Both the position numbers and the translations under genes were made by a program. Of a DNA stretch of 64,000 nucleotides, positions 47,551 to 58,733 are shown piece after piece. Source of the DNA: Budorcas taxicolor (taxonomy: Eukaryota > Chordata > Mammalia > Artiodactyla > Bovidae). Each line of letters starts with the position of its first letter. Within the stretch, counting starts at the first letter, position 1. The DNA lies in contig NC_068924.1 in the NCBI RefSeq assembly GCF_023091745.1, positions 67,410,832-67,474,831 of the forward strand. The letters run 5' to 3'. The notes under the pieces were generated by a model. That model was not told the DNA's origin. It searched no databases and saw only the letters and a program-made list of their open reading frames with translations.

Positions 47551-47774
47551 GCTTCCCAGGTGGCACTAGTGTTAAAGGAACTGCCTGCCAATTCAGAAGA
47601 CATAAGAGAAGCTGGTTCAATCCCTGGGTCCGAAAGATCCCCTGAAGGAAGGCATGGCAATCCACTCCAGTATTATTGCCTGGAGAATCCCATAGACAGG
47701 AGCCTGCTGGACTACAGTCTACAGGGTCACACAGAGAGTCAGACATGATTGATGCGACTTAGCACACCTGCACC
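47551..47774 (+). mobile_element. Bov-tA SINE, older type
   Basis: Plus-strand, from 'gcttcccaggtggcactagt' to 'gatgcgacttagcacacctg'. It sits between two microsatellite tracts. Confidence 0.88.
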
Positions 47775-47775
47775 C

Positions 47776-47845
47776 ATAGGTATATATTCACATACATACA
47801 CACACACATACGTATATATGCATATGTATAAATATATGTATATAT
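47776..47845. repeat. CA/TA microsatellite
   Basis: Mixed TATA, CATACA and CACACA units directly after the SINE tail. Confidence 0.85.
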
Positions 47846-48455
47846 GAGAAGTGGAAGCAGTGACAGATTTTATTTTCTTGGGCTCCAAAATTACTGTGAA
47901 CAGTGACTGCAACCATGAAATTGAAAGACATTCCTTGGAAAGAAAGCTATAACAAACCTAGCAAGCATATTAAAAACCAGAGACATCATTCTGCCAACAA
48001 AGGTCGATATAGTCAAAGCTATGGTTTTTCCAGTAGTCGTGTACAGATGTGAGAGTTGGACCATAAGGAAGGCTGAGCACCAAAAAATTGACGCTTTCCA
48101 ATTGTGATTTTGGAGAAGACTCTTGAGAATCCCTTAGACTGCAGGAAGATCAGACCAGTCAATCCTAAAGGAAATCAGCCCTTGATATTCATTGGAAGGA
48201 CTGATGCTGAGGCTGAAACACCAATACTTTGGCCACCTGATATGAAGAGCTGACTTACTGAAAAAGACCCTGATGCTGGGAAAGGTAAAAGGCAAAAGAG
48301 AAAGGGGGCAGCAAATGATGAGATGGATAGATAGCATAACCAACTCAATGGACATACATTTGAGCAAACTCTGGGAGATACTGAAGGACAGGGAAACTTG
48401 GCGTGGTGCAGTTCATGGGGTTACAAAGAGTTGTATGTGACTTAGGGACTGAACA
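47846..48455 (+). mobile_element. BovB, 5'-truncated, diverged
   Basis: A plus-strand RT C-terminal region from 'agtggaagcagtgacagatt' to the 3' end 'gacttagggactgaacagtg'. Many indels break the frame. It includes its own copy of the segment found at 47359-47487, so the two are separate insertions. Confidence 0.9.
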
Positions 48456-48559
48456 GTGAAAATATCACTGGTGTTAGTGATATGGGAATTTCATTAAAGT
48501 AATTCATTACATGTAAATAGCTTGCAACAAAGTGATACATTTCAATTATCACATCATGG

Positions 48560-48715
48560 TCATTATTTCTTAACTCTCAAAATGACTCGGCAGTAATTGT
48601 CATTATTTTTTTCATTTTATAGATGATAAAGCTGAAGATTAGCAATTAAGACCCTATCCACAACTCCATAGCTAGTAATTGGCAGAACTGAATGCCAAAC
48701 CCATATTCATCAAAA
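48560..48715 (-). repeat. MIR remnant
   Basis: 'ttcattttatagatgataaa', then 'gctgaagatt' and 'agctagtaattggcagaact', matches the MIR antisense core. Confidence 0.6.
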
Positions 48716-48978
48716 AGATTCCTTTATGTTCTTTAAATTCCTCATGACTAATGATCTTGTCCTTCATGCCACCTTAGCCATAATACGAACTTAGCCATAA
48801 TTATATTCATATTATGTATCTTAAAAATGGCACCTTAATAATAGTGAATGGCACCTCCTCTACAAGCAAGATTCCAAATTCCTCACTCTGACCATCACCT
48901 TCTGATTTCCTGTTCTTCTCTTCTATTACTAAAAATGATTTGAAACCACCCTATTTAAGAAAGTATACAGCCAATACT
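48716..48978. other. Unassigned AT-rich DNA
   Basis: Nothing recognised. Confidence 0.4.
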
Positions 48979-49300
48979 GGGCTTCCCTGGTAGCTCAGCT
49001 GGTAAAGAATCCACCTGCAATGCAGGAAACCCCAGTTTGATTCCTGGGTCAGGAAAATCCCCTGGAGAAAGGATAGGCTACCCACTCCAGTATTCTTAGG
49101 CTTCCCTGGTGGCTCAGATGGTAAAGAATTTGTCTGCAGTGTGGGAGACTTGGATTTGATCCCTGGGTTGGGATGACCCCTGCAGGAAGATATGGCAATC
49201 CACTCCAGTATTCTTGCCTGAAGAATCTCCATGGACAGAGGAGCCTGGAGGGCTATACAATCCATGGGGTTGCAAAGAGTGGAACATGATTGAGCAGCTA
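48979..49300 (+). mobile_element. Bov-tA SINE with doubled tRNA head (Bov-tA3-like)
   Basis: Two tRNA-like units in tandem (each 'ggcttccctggt.gctcag'), the first ending 'ccactccagtattctt', the second continuing into a full BovA body to 'gattgagcagctaa'. The architecture matches the pair at 2097-2713. The minus-strand 150-codon frame over it is a shadow. Confidence 0.9.
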
Positions 49301-50437
49301 AACCCAGCACAGCACAGCAGAGAAAATATTGTAAACTTTCCCTGTCCATTAGCAGTTTCATGGCCTCACCTCTCTTTTGCACCCACTTATAATTCACATA
49401 CAACTTTCTCCTTCAGTTATACGCAGCTTCACAAAGTTTAAGCTGTCTTTTTAACTTGAATCATTGCTACTATAAGCATGCAACATACTTGTGTTTACCC
49501 ATCTTCCTTTATGTGTGTTTCCTCACATTTAAATTCTCCCCTCAATGATTCCTGACAATCTTAGTTTCCTTAGTTAGTCATTTATTCCACACTCTAGAGG
49601 TGATCAGTTTATACTTTCTGTTTACTCCTCAAACATCCAAAGCTACCTGCCATTTCCATCTTCCCTGTTCTTAGCTGTTGATGTTGATTCTTGAAAATAT
49701 GAACAATTGGAAGGGATGTCCCACGTGCCTTCAGAAATAACTAGCTCACCTCCCTGCATCTGAATGTGTGTCCCATGCCTCACCTCCTGATTCTATGGCT
49801 GCTTCCTCCTCTCTTCCCTCCATTCACTCCAAGACTTTATTTTTTAAATAGTTGATTGTTTCTTATGTTAACTTTTTTTTCCCATTCCTACTGGGTCATA
49901 TCTATCATCACACTATTAATTTCTATACTATAAAAATACTCATTTAACCTCACATCACCATCCAGTTACTACTACCTGACTCTTTCCCTGTCTACAGTCT
50001 GACTTCTAGAGGTTTGAAATTTGCTTGCACACCCCCAGGTCAATCTTGAAAACACTATGATCTGATTCTTATTCCCAGCATTCTACTAGAATCACTTTTT
50101 AAAGAGTTACTGATAATCTCCATTTTAGTGAATTAAAGGTTTGTTTCAGTCTTATTTTTCTAAATTCTCATCCACACTTGTAAGACCTGATCATTTTCTC
50201 TTATGATAGTCTCTCTTCCTTGAATCCTTGGTTCTCTTCCTACCTCTCTGGCTGGTCTTTCTCAGCCTGCTCTCTTGGTTCAACTACCTAGACAGCCAGA
50301 GAGCTCATTCTTCAGAATTTTTTTCCATGTATCAGTTCTTGCCGAGATAGTCTGATCCATTCTGCTAATTGTCTTTAATGGTTATGCTGACAACTCCCAT
50401 TTTACATCTACAGTCTTCTTTATGCTGACCTACAGAA
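49301..50437. other. Unassigned, pyrimidine-rich in part
   Basis: It looks like worn, C/T-rich old repeat sequence on the plus strand but I cannot place it. No gene. Confidence 0.35.
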
Positions 50438-50900
50438 AAATATATTTGGCTGACCTGATCCTGTATTTAGATATCCACCTTGAACCTGTGAATGTGACTT
50501 TATTTGGAAATAAAATTTTGCAGATGTATTTAGATAAGATAAAATGAGGTTATACTGAATTGGGGTTGGGTCAAAACTCAGTGTAAATGATGCTCTTATA
50601 AGAGGGAAATTTGAGTACAGAAACACAGAATCTCAGGACAGCAAATCATGTGAAGAGGGGCCAGAGACTGGGTTGGAGTGATGTGTTTTCAAGCCCAGGA
50701 ATGCCAAGGATTGCCAGGAAACCACCAGCAAATAGGAAAGGCAAGGAAGATATTTTCCTAGAATCTTTAGAGGAAATATGGCCTCGTTAACACCTTGGTA
50801 GAAGACTTTAAGCCTCCAACATTGAGGAAATACATTTTCTGTTGTTTTAAGCCTTCCAATTTGTAGTAGTTATTATGGCAGTTCTAGTAAAGTAATTGTA
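50438..50900 (+). mobile_element. MLT1-like LTR remnant
   Basis: The old MaLR LTR plan in order: 'gtgactttatttggaaataa', 'gatgctcttataagagg', 'gttaacaccttggtag' and 'ttctgttgttttaagcc'. Diverged. Confidence 0.65.
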
Positions 50901-50924
50901 TCTATAATCTCAATTCACTTCAGT

Positions 50925-51167
50925 TCAGTTCAGTCGCTCAGTCTTGTCCAACTCTTTGCGACCCCATGAATCACAGCACGCCAGGCCTCCCTGTCCATCA
51001 CCAACTCCTGGAATTCACTCAGACTCATGTCCATCGAGTCCTTGATGCCATCCAGCCATCTCATCCTCGGTTGTCCGCTTCTCCTTTCCCCAATCCCTCT
51101 CAGCATCAGAGTCTTTTCCAATGAGTTAACTCCTCTCATGACGTGGCCAAAGTACTGGAGTTTCAGC
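50925..51167 (-). mobile_element. Short BovB 3'-end copy
   Basis: A minus-strand terminus starting 'cagttcagttcagtcgctca' and covering the arginine-rich RT tail. Low divergence. Truncated at 'agtactggagtttcagct'. Confidence 0.9.
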
Positions 51168-51222
51168 TAGATATAGATAAATAATTATATACACATGTGT
51201 AAACTAGCTATATGGATAGATG

Positions 51223-51342
51223 CATGCATGCTAAGTCACTTCAGCCATGTCTAATTCTGTGCAACCCTATGGACAGCAGCCTACCAGGCTCCTCCATCCA
51301 CAGGATTGTCTAGGGAAGAATACTGGAGAGGGTTGCCATTAA
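51223..51342 (-). mobile_element. BovA monomer fragment
   Basis: A minus-strand BovA body from 'gcatgcatgctaagtcactt' to 'ggagagggttgccatt'. The tRNA-like head is missing. Confidence 0.85.
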
Positions 51343-51464
51343 ACAGTCTCCTATATATCTCAAGTTTAACCTTCTGTGACTTTTTTGAACATTATTTTTT
51401 TTAATTGTTAATAATGCTGATTAGCAATAGCAGTTAATAATTGATAAATATTAAACATACCAAG

Positions 51465-51655
51465 TGGTTTGTTAAGTACTTTTACACATGAATGTTATTT
51501 AAAGGTAACATTATCAGGTAGGGAAGAAGCTATTGTTTTCACTTTTCAATCAACCAAATTAAGACTTAAAGTATTTGAAGTAATTTCAGAAAATCAGCAA
51601 GAGGCAGAGCATGGACTCATATTCTGGTCTCTGTTGTTCCAAAACTCAGAGTTCC
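51465..51655 (-). repeat. MIR remnant
   Basis: 'gttaagtacttttacacatg', 'aggtagggaagaagctattg' and 'aagaggcagagcatggactc' follow the MIR antisense order. Confidence 0.6.
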
Positions 51656-52472
51656 TATAGTAACACTCCATTTGAAGTAAGATTTTCAAGATGCAGTTAA
51701 ATATTCTTTTTAACTGAAGCATGTTTAAATGTATTGCCACATTTAATTTTTAACAAATGTTAGGCACATTTAAGCAGTCTATAAATACTTGTTGAATTAA
51801 TGAATACACATAGCATTGTAGAATCTTTATATGATAATATTTCTTTAAAAAATCATTTTGGCTGCAATGTGTAAAACTACAGTTTAAAATGGAAACAAAA
51901 ACTGACTTTATGTCATAGTATCTGTTACCCCCAAACAACTTTTTCCTAATGAAAGCAGCTGTTTCCAAAAGTACGGAAATCAACACAAACATTTTTAAGG
52001 GCCTCTAAGACCCATAAACTACTCACCAAGCAGGAAGAGCTTTTCTTCTAAGAATGCTCAAATGGATTATAAAACAATGGATTTCTTTTATGTTCTCATG
52101 GCTCATTAAATCTTTTTTAATGCAGTATTCTTTTAAATCATAAGTTTTGAGTATACCAAAACAGTGACACTCGCTCTGGTTTTCATTGAAGTGGGAGATA
52201 ATTGCTCAGTTGCTTCTATTCTTTGTTGTTACCTCTATGAATGGTATTAATTCATCAGTTTATAAACACTGAAATGAAAATATATTATATATATATACAT
52301 ATTTTTACTAAAGCAAGGAAAGATTTTTTAGTCTTGTTGCCTTGAAGAAAATGTGAACTCTGTATGCTTAAGCCTACCCTCAGAGAAAAGCTGCATGCAG
52401 TTTATCAAATGCCTCACTTCCTGAATATTATGAATTCTTAGCTGGAAATTTATCATATAAAAGAAACATCTG
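51656..52472. other. Unassigned AT-rich DNA
   Basis: An L2-like scrap ('aatacttgttgaattaatga') lies near 51785 and a TATA tract near 52281-52300. Otherwise nothing recognised. Confidence 0.4.
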
Positions 52473-52930
52473 ATGTGGGATGAATTATGTCCCCACAAAA
52501 TAAATATTGAAGTCCTAAATCCTCTGATTATGACCTTTTTTGGAAAAGGAGTTTCGCTGATTAGTTAAGATAAGGCTCTATTCCACTAGTGTGGGCCCTA
52601 ATCCAAAATGACTGGTCCTCTTAGAAGAAGAGAAAACAGAGACAGAGGTGAAATCTATGTGAAGACATAGAGACACAAAGGGAAGATGCTTCTCTGGAGA
52701 TGGAGGCAGAGACTGAAGTTATGTTGCCACAAACCAAGGAATAGACAGGATTACCGAAAAGTAGAAGAGACAAGGAAGTATCCTCCCACAGACCCTGCAA
52801 AAGGAGGAGGATCCTGCTAAGAACTTGAACTTCTTATCTCCAGAATTTTGATTGAATGAACCTTTTTTTTGTTGTTTTAAACTATTCAGTTTGTGATACT
52901 TTGTTATGGGAGCTCTAGGAAACTAAATCA
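52473..52930 (+). mobile_element. MLT1-like LTR remnant
   Basis: Clear MLT1 plan: 'gatgaattatgtccccacaa', 'ttgaagtcctaaatcc', 'ccctaatccaaaatgactgg', 'accaaggaatagac' and 'cagtttgtgatactttgtta'. Same orientation as 50438-50900. Confidence 0.75.
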
Positions 52931-53692
52931 GAATCTAAAACTTTGCTTGTATTTCCAGGTTGAGCTGCTTATGTATGTTAAGAATCTTAGTGCATGTTTC
53001 TTATTATTCTAAGGCATGTGGGGCCTTAAATCTAATTATAAGAGTTTGTGGCTGTTGAAGAATTCTTGTTTCAATCAATGAGTAAATATTTATCATACAA
53101 TATTAATGGCGATTCTCTGGATCGCCATTGCTAATGTGAGGGAGCAAACCATAGGACATGCTCCTCAGAAAAATTATGAGAGGCATGCACAAAACATCTG
53201 AAACATGCTCATTTAAAAAAATGAATTTCCTTAGGTGATTGTTATCCTGACATATTTCCTGTGGCACATTGCCCTCTTCCTGCAGTCTGGGTGGTGTATG
53301 CAATCTAATATATTGAACAAGTAGTATTACTTCCAATTCAACCAGCAGAAAATACCCACTGCATTTACTATCAAATATCAATCATATTGTTTGAATGTTG
53401 CTGTGAAACCCTAAAGAAGATGTCAAGGTGATTGTGGTTTGCTAATTCAGGTTATTAATGTCCAAGGAAGACAAATTGTATACAAATTTCAGTCTCTGAA
53501 TAAGCTATACATGTCTTCCAATCTTCCAAATGAAATGTTTCCTACTTCTGATCTTCAGATGACATCTAAGAGGGAGGCAAAGTCAGCCCTAAGTCTTACA
53601 TAAATGGTCCAAGGTTCTTAGTAAAGAACCTTTAACAGAGACACGTGGACATCAGAAAAATCAAGGGCAGATGCCTCATCAAAAGTGGGACT
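52931..53692. other. Unassigned DNA with a small perfect hairpin
   Basis: No gene or repeat family. A 9-bp perfect inverted repeat with a 7-nt loop lies at 53105-53129. Confidence 0.4.
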
Positions 53693-54800
53693 GATCAAAA
53701 GTAAAGAAAAGCAGGGATTAAAGAGAAACATCTACTTCTGCTTCACTGACTACCCTGAAACCTTTGACTGGGTGGATCACAGCAAACTGTGGAAAATTCT
53801 TAAAGAGATGACAGTACCAGACCACCTTACCTGTCTCCTGAAACGCATGTATGCAGGTCAAGAAGCAACAGTTAGAACCAGACATGGAACAATGGACCAA
53901 TTCGAAATTGGGAAAGGGGCATGTCAAGACTGTATATAGTCACCCTGCTTATTTAACTTATATGCAAAGTACATCATGAGAAAGGCAGGGCTGGATGAAT
54001 CACAAGCTGGAATCAAGATTGCTGGGAAAAATATCAACAGCCTCAGATATGCAAATGATGCCACTCTAATGGCAGAAAGTGAAGAGGAACTGAAGAGCCT
54101 CTTCATGAAGGTGAAAGAGTGAAAAATCTGGCTTGAAACTCAGTATTCAAACAACCAAGAAGATGGTATCTGGTCCCATCACTTAATGGCAAATAGAAGG
54201 GAAAAAGTGGAAATAGTGACGGATTTCCTTTTCTTGGGCTCCAAAGTCACTACAAACAGCAACTGCAGCCATGAAATTAAAAGGTACTTGCTGCTTGGAA
54301 GGAAAGTTGTGACAAACCAAGATGGTAAATTAAAAAGCAGAGTAATCAGTTTGCCAACAAAGGTCTGTGTTTGTTAAAGCTATGGTTTTTCCAGTAGTCA
54401 TGTACGGATTTGAAAGTTGAACCATAAAGAAGGCTGAGTGCTTTTGAACTGTGGTGCTGGAAAAGATTCTTGAGAGTCCCTTGGACTGCAAGGAGGTCTA
54501 ATCAGTCAGTCCTAAAGGAAATCATCCCTGAATATTCATTGGAAGCACTGGTGCTGAAATTGAAGCTTCAGTACTTTAGCCCATGGTGTGAAGAGCCAAC
54601 TTTGCAAAATACTCTGATGGTGGGAAAGATTGAGGGCAAGAGGAGAAGGGGACGGCAGATGATGAGATGGTTATGTAGCATCACCCTCTCAATAGGTATG
54701 AATTTGAGCAAATCCAGGAGATAGTGGAGGACAGTGGAGACTGGCATGCTGCAGTCCATAGGGTTGTGAAGATCAGACATGACTTAGTGACTGAACAAAA
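53693..54800 (+). mobile_element. BovB, 5'-truncated, degenerate reverse transcriptase
   Basis: A plus-strand BovB from the RT finger region ('CFTDYPETFDWVDH' in 53685-53939) to the 3' end ('gacttagtgactgaac'). A TAG follows at 53937-53939, the palm motif reads YAND (near 54050), and further stops and shifts follow. It is one of the older BovB copies here. Confidence 0.9.
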
Positions 54801-54953
54801 ACAATCTGAATTTTGGGCTTAAAATTCCACATAATACTTTTTGATTCCTTTATTGTTCGTACTGACTTTCTCTGCTTAATTATTGGTTTTAGTTATTTAA
54901 TTTATATATTTTCTTCTTGGTTAATCTAGTTTTGACTTGTCTCAAGTCAGATT

Positions 54954-55078
54954 TGGAGAAGGAAATGGCAACCCACTCCAGTATTCTTGCCTGGAGAATC
55001 CTATGGACAGAGGAGCCTGGCAAGCCGTGGACCATGGGGTTGCAGAGAGTCAGACATGACTGAAGCAACTAAGCATGC
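54954..55078 (+). mobile_element. Head-less Bov-tA (BovA body)
   Basis: Plus-strand, 'tttggagaaggaaatggcaa' to 'ctgaagcaactaagcatgca'. The tRNA-like head is absent. Confidence 0.88.
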
Positions 55079-55943
55079 AAGCCCGCATGCAATCTAGCAA
55101 AAACTTTACCAATTGCCTTAATCTTTTCAAAGAACAAATTGTTGGCTTCATCGATTTTTTCTATAGTTCTCTCCTCTATTTCACTGTGTCCACCCTGGTC
55201 TTTATTTTTTCTTTAATTCTGATTGCACTAGGTTTTGTATTCTCTTCTTTTTTTGTTTCTTAAAGTATATTGTAGGTTATTAATTTGAAATCTAATTTAC
55301 ATTAATAAATAGAATTCTAGACATTGTTTTTGCTATATGTCATCAGTTTTGGATTTTATATTATCATTTTCACTCATCTCAAAGTTATTTCCCATTTGCC
55401 CTTGTGATTTCTTTCTTGATACATTTGCTATTAAGGAGCTGCAACTATTTGGCTGTTAAGTATCATATTGTTTGATTTGCACATATTTGTGAGTTTCCTA
55501 AATTTTCCTCTAATATCCAATTCCATTGTGGTGAGAAAACACATTCTTCATAATTTCAATACTTTTTAAATTAATAGAGGCTTGTTTTATAACCTAACAT
55601 ATTCATGTGTCTTGGAAAAATTCATGTATGTTTTGAGAAGAATATATATTCTGCTGACATTGACTGACTTGTTCTTCTAGTGTTCTCTAAGCCTTTTATT
55701 TCCTTATTGCTCTTTTCCCCAGTTGTTTTATCCACTGAAAGTATAGATATCTATATTGTTTTTAATTATTTATTCTCTTTTCAGTTCTTCATTTATGTTT
55801 TATGCATCTTTGAGCTCTGTTTTTATGTGCATAAATTATTACAGTTGCTATGTCTAACTGATGGGTTAATCCTTCATCACAAAACAAAACAAAAAAAACC
55901 TTTTCTTTATCTCTATCAGTAACATGTCTTAGAATCTATTTTG

Positions 55944-57215
55944 CTCAGTTCAGTCGCTAAATTGTGTCGGACTCTTTGTGACCCCATGAACTGCAGCAGG
56001 TCAGGCCTCCTTGTCCATCACCGAAAACCGGACTTTATCCAAACTCGTGTCCATTGAGTCGGTGATGACATCCAACCATCTTATCCCCTGTGATCCCCTT
56101 CTCCTCCTGCCTTCAATCTCTCCAAACATCAGAGTCTTTTCAAATGAGTTAACTCTTCGCATCAGGTGGCCAAAATACTGGAGTTTCAGCTTTAACATCA
56201 GTCCTTCCAATGAACACCCAGGACGGATTTCCCTTAGGATGGACTGATTGGATCTCCTTGCAGTCCAAGGGACTCTCAAGAGTCTTCTCCAACACCACAC
56301 TGCAAAAGCATCAATTCTGCACTCAGCCCTCTTTATAGTCCAACTCTCACCTCCATACATGACCACTGGAAAAACCATAGCCTTGACTAGACGGACCTTT
56401 GTTGCCAAAGTAATGTCTCTGCTTTTTAATATGCTGTCTATGTTGGTCATAACTTTCCTGCCAAGGAGTAAGCATCTTATAATATCATGGCTGCAATCAC
56501 AGTCTGCAGTGCTTTTAGAGCCCAGAAAAATAAGGTCAGCCACCATTTCCACTGTTTCCCCATCAATTTGCCATGAAGTGATAGGACCAGATGCCATGAT
56601 CTTCGTTTTCTGAATGTTGAGCTTTAAGCCAACTCTTTCACTCTCCTCTTTCACTTTCATCAAGGGGCTCTTTAGTTCTTCTTCACTTTCTGCCATAAGG
56701 GTGGTGTCATCTGCATATCTGAGGTGATTGATATTTCTCCCAGAAATCTTTATTCCAGCTTGTGCTTCTTCCAGCCCAGTGTTTCTCACGATGTACTCTG
56801 CAAAGAAGTTAAATAAGCAGGGTGACAATGTACAGCCTTGACGTACTCCTTTTCCTATTTGGAACCAGTCTGTTGTTCCATGTCCAGTTCTAATTGTTGC
56901 TTCCTAACTTGCATACAGATTTCTCAAGAAGTAGGTCAGGTGGTCTGGTATTCCCATCTCTTTCAGAATTTTCCACAGTTTATTGTGATCCACACAGTCA
57001 AAGGCTTTGGGATAGACAATAAAGCAGAAATAGATGTTTTTCTGGAACTCTCTTGCTTTTTCCATGATCCAGTGGATGTTGGCAATTTGATCTCTGGTTC
57101 TTCTGCCTTTTCTAAATCCAGCTTGAACATCTGGAAGTTCATGGTTCACGTATTGCTGAAGCCTGGTTTGGAGTACTTTGAACATTACTTTATTAGCATG
57201 TGAGATGAGTGCATC
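55944..57215 (-). mobile_element. BovB, 5'-truncated, RT frame broken by a single stop
   Basis: The best-preserved BovB in the window. On the minus strand the reading goes from 57185 to 56001 in one frame (RT blocks 'KAFDCVDHNKLWKIL', palm YADD, 'WTARRSNQSI' and the arginine-rich tail), interrupted only by a TAG near 56908. A 9-bp duplication, tctattttg, lies at 55935-55943 and 57216-57224. The endonuclease domain is missing, so it could not be autonomous even without the stop. Confidence 0.94.
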
Positions 57216-57680
57216 TCTATTTTGTTAGTTTTAGCTTTTTTTTCCCCTTATTTCTCTTTTAGTATTAATATAGTGAATATTTCTTTGGTTTGCTGTTTAC
57301 ACTGTATACATTTGTTTGTTTGTTTGTTTTTACTTAAAATCAATGTGTCTTTGAATATAAAGTGTGTTTCTTATAGATATTATATAGACAAGTTTTTAAA
57401 ATTTATTGTGTAATCGTGTCCTCCTATTGGATTGTTTAAGCCATTCTATTTACATTTAATGTAGTTACTGATAAAATATGATTCACATTTTCCATGGCTA
57501 TTTATATTCTTATATCTTTATTTTTCCTTAATTGTATTTCTGGATTTTTTAAATATTAAATACATACATTTCTTGTATAGCATTTTAATTTTCTCCTTGT
57601 TTAATTTACTGTATGTTATAAATTATTTTCTTTTTATGTTATATGAAATACATATATTATATGTATTATTTTTTCAAAAA

Positions 57681-57722
57681 TAGTTATCCAACCAGGGATC
57701 TTAGTTATCCAACCAGGGATCA
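57681..57722. repeat. 21-bp tandem duplication
   Basis: tagttatccaaccagggatc plus one base occurs twice head-to-tail; the copies differ only at the last base. Confidence 0.95.
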
Positions 57723-57783
57723 AACCCATGTCCCCTGCATTGAACACAAGTGGTCTCAACCACTGAAATGCCAAGAAGTCTCT
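57688..57783 (-). mobile_element. CHR-type SINE head fragment
   Basis: Minus-strand tRNA-like head: 'accagggatcaaacccatgt', 'cccctgcattg' and 'tctcaaccactgaaatgcca'. About 95 bp, with part of its 5' side duplicated. Confidence 0.7.
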
Positions 57784-58437
57784 AACATTGGTTTTCAAGT
57801 CAAATTTTAAAGTTTTAGAACAATATTTCTTAATTCTCATCTTTTCTCTCTCTTCTTTATTTATGGACTTCTTATCATATTTACGTTGGTGTGCTTTGGG
57901 CGTCCCACAAGTCTGCATCTCTGTTCATTTTTTTTTATTTTTTGAGGCTAGCTAATCTCAGTTGAACTATATTTGAGTTCATCAGTTCTTTCTTCTGTCA
58001 GTTTAAATCTTTTGAGGGGCTACTCTAGTAATTTTTCTTTTCATTTCAGTTATTCTACATTGCAACTCTATGATATTTCTTTGATTCTTTCTCTTTATTG
58101 ATATTTATTGATATTCTCTTTTTCCTAATACATTTTTTCAGGCTTCCCTTTACTTCTTTAGATGATCTCTCTAGTTCCCATTAGTTCTTTGGAAATACTT
58201 AAAATAACTGATTAAAGCGTAAATTCTGGGTTTCATCAGGGACACTTTCACTTGGCTATTTTAATTATTTTTGGGTCAGACTTCCTGTTTATATGTATAT
58301 CTCATATATTTTTTTTTGTGAAATTGGATATTTTAAATAACATATTGTATTGATTCACCTTCAAGCGCCCACCCTTCCTGGGTATTTTGCTTATTCAAGT
58401 TTATCATTGTTGTTTGTTTTGTGACTTTAATAGGTGG

Positions 58438-58733
58438 ATTTCTAGGATTTCTTTGGAAGGAATGATGCTAAAGCTGAAACTCCAGTACTTTGGCCACCTC
58501 ATGAGAAGATTTGACTCATTGGAAAAGACTCGGATGCTAGGAGGGATTGGGGGCAGGAGGAGAAGGGGACGACAGAGGATGAGATGGCTGGATGGCATCA
58601 CCGACTCAATGGGTGTGAGTCTGAGTGAACTCCAGGAGTTGGTGATGGACAGGGAGGCCTGGCGTGCTGTGATTCATGCGATCGCAAAGAGTCGGACACG
58701 ACTGAGAGACTGAATTGAACTGAACTGAACAGA
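58438..58733 (+). mobile_element. Short BovB 3'-end copy (young type)
   Basis: Plus-strand, 'gatttctttggaaggaatga' to 'gaattgaactgaactgaaca'. It keeps the RT C-terminal reading frame from the BovB start to its stop (through the GGRRRRGRQRMRW tail). Severely 5'-truncated and low in divergence, like 28140-28416. Confidence 0.92.

Larger units (their letters stand above)
55090..58437 (-). mobile_element. Old L1, minus strand, split by later insertions
   Basis: Left to right it runs from ORF2 (RT-proximal part, 55110-55600), through the endonuclease region (55600-55934 and 57216-57480, with 'catttacatttaatgtagtt'), to ORF1/5' text (57790-58437, with 'atgatatttctttgattctt' and 'ttgatattctctttttccta'). 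No frame survives. A BovB (55944-57215) and a CHR fragment (57688-57783) interrupt it. Confidence 0.72.

Noticed and set aside
48951..49403. A 150-codon minus-strand open frame
   Set aside because: It runs antisense over a Bov-tA SINE. Similar frames occur over most Bov-tA and BOV-A2 copies here, so it is a shadow of the repeat's composition.
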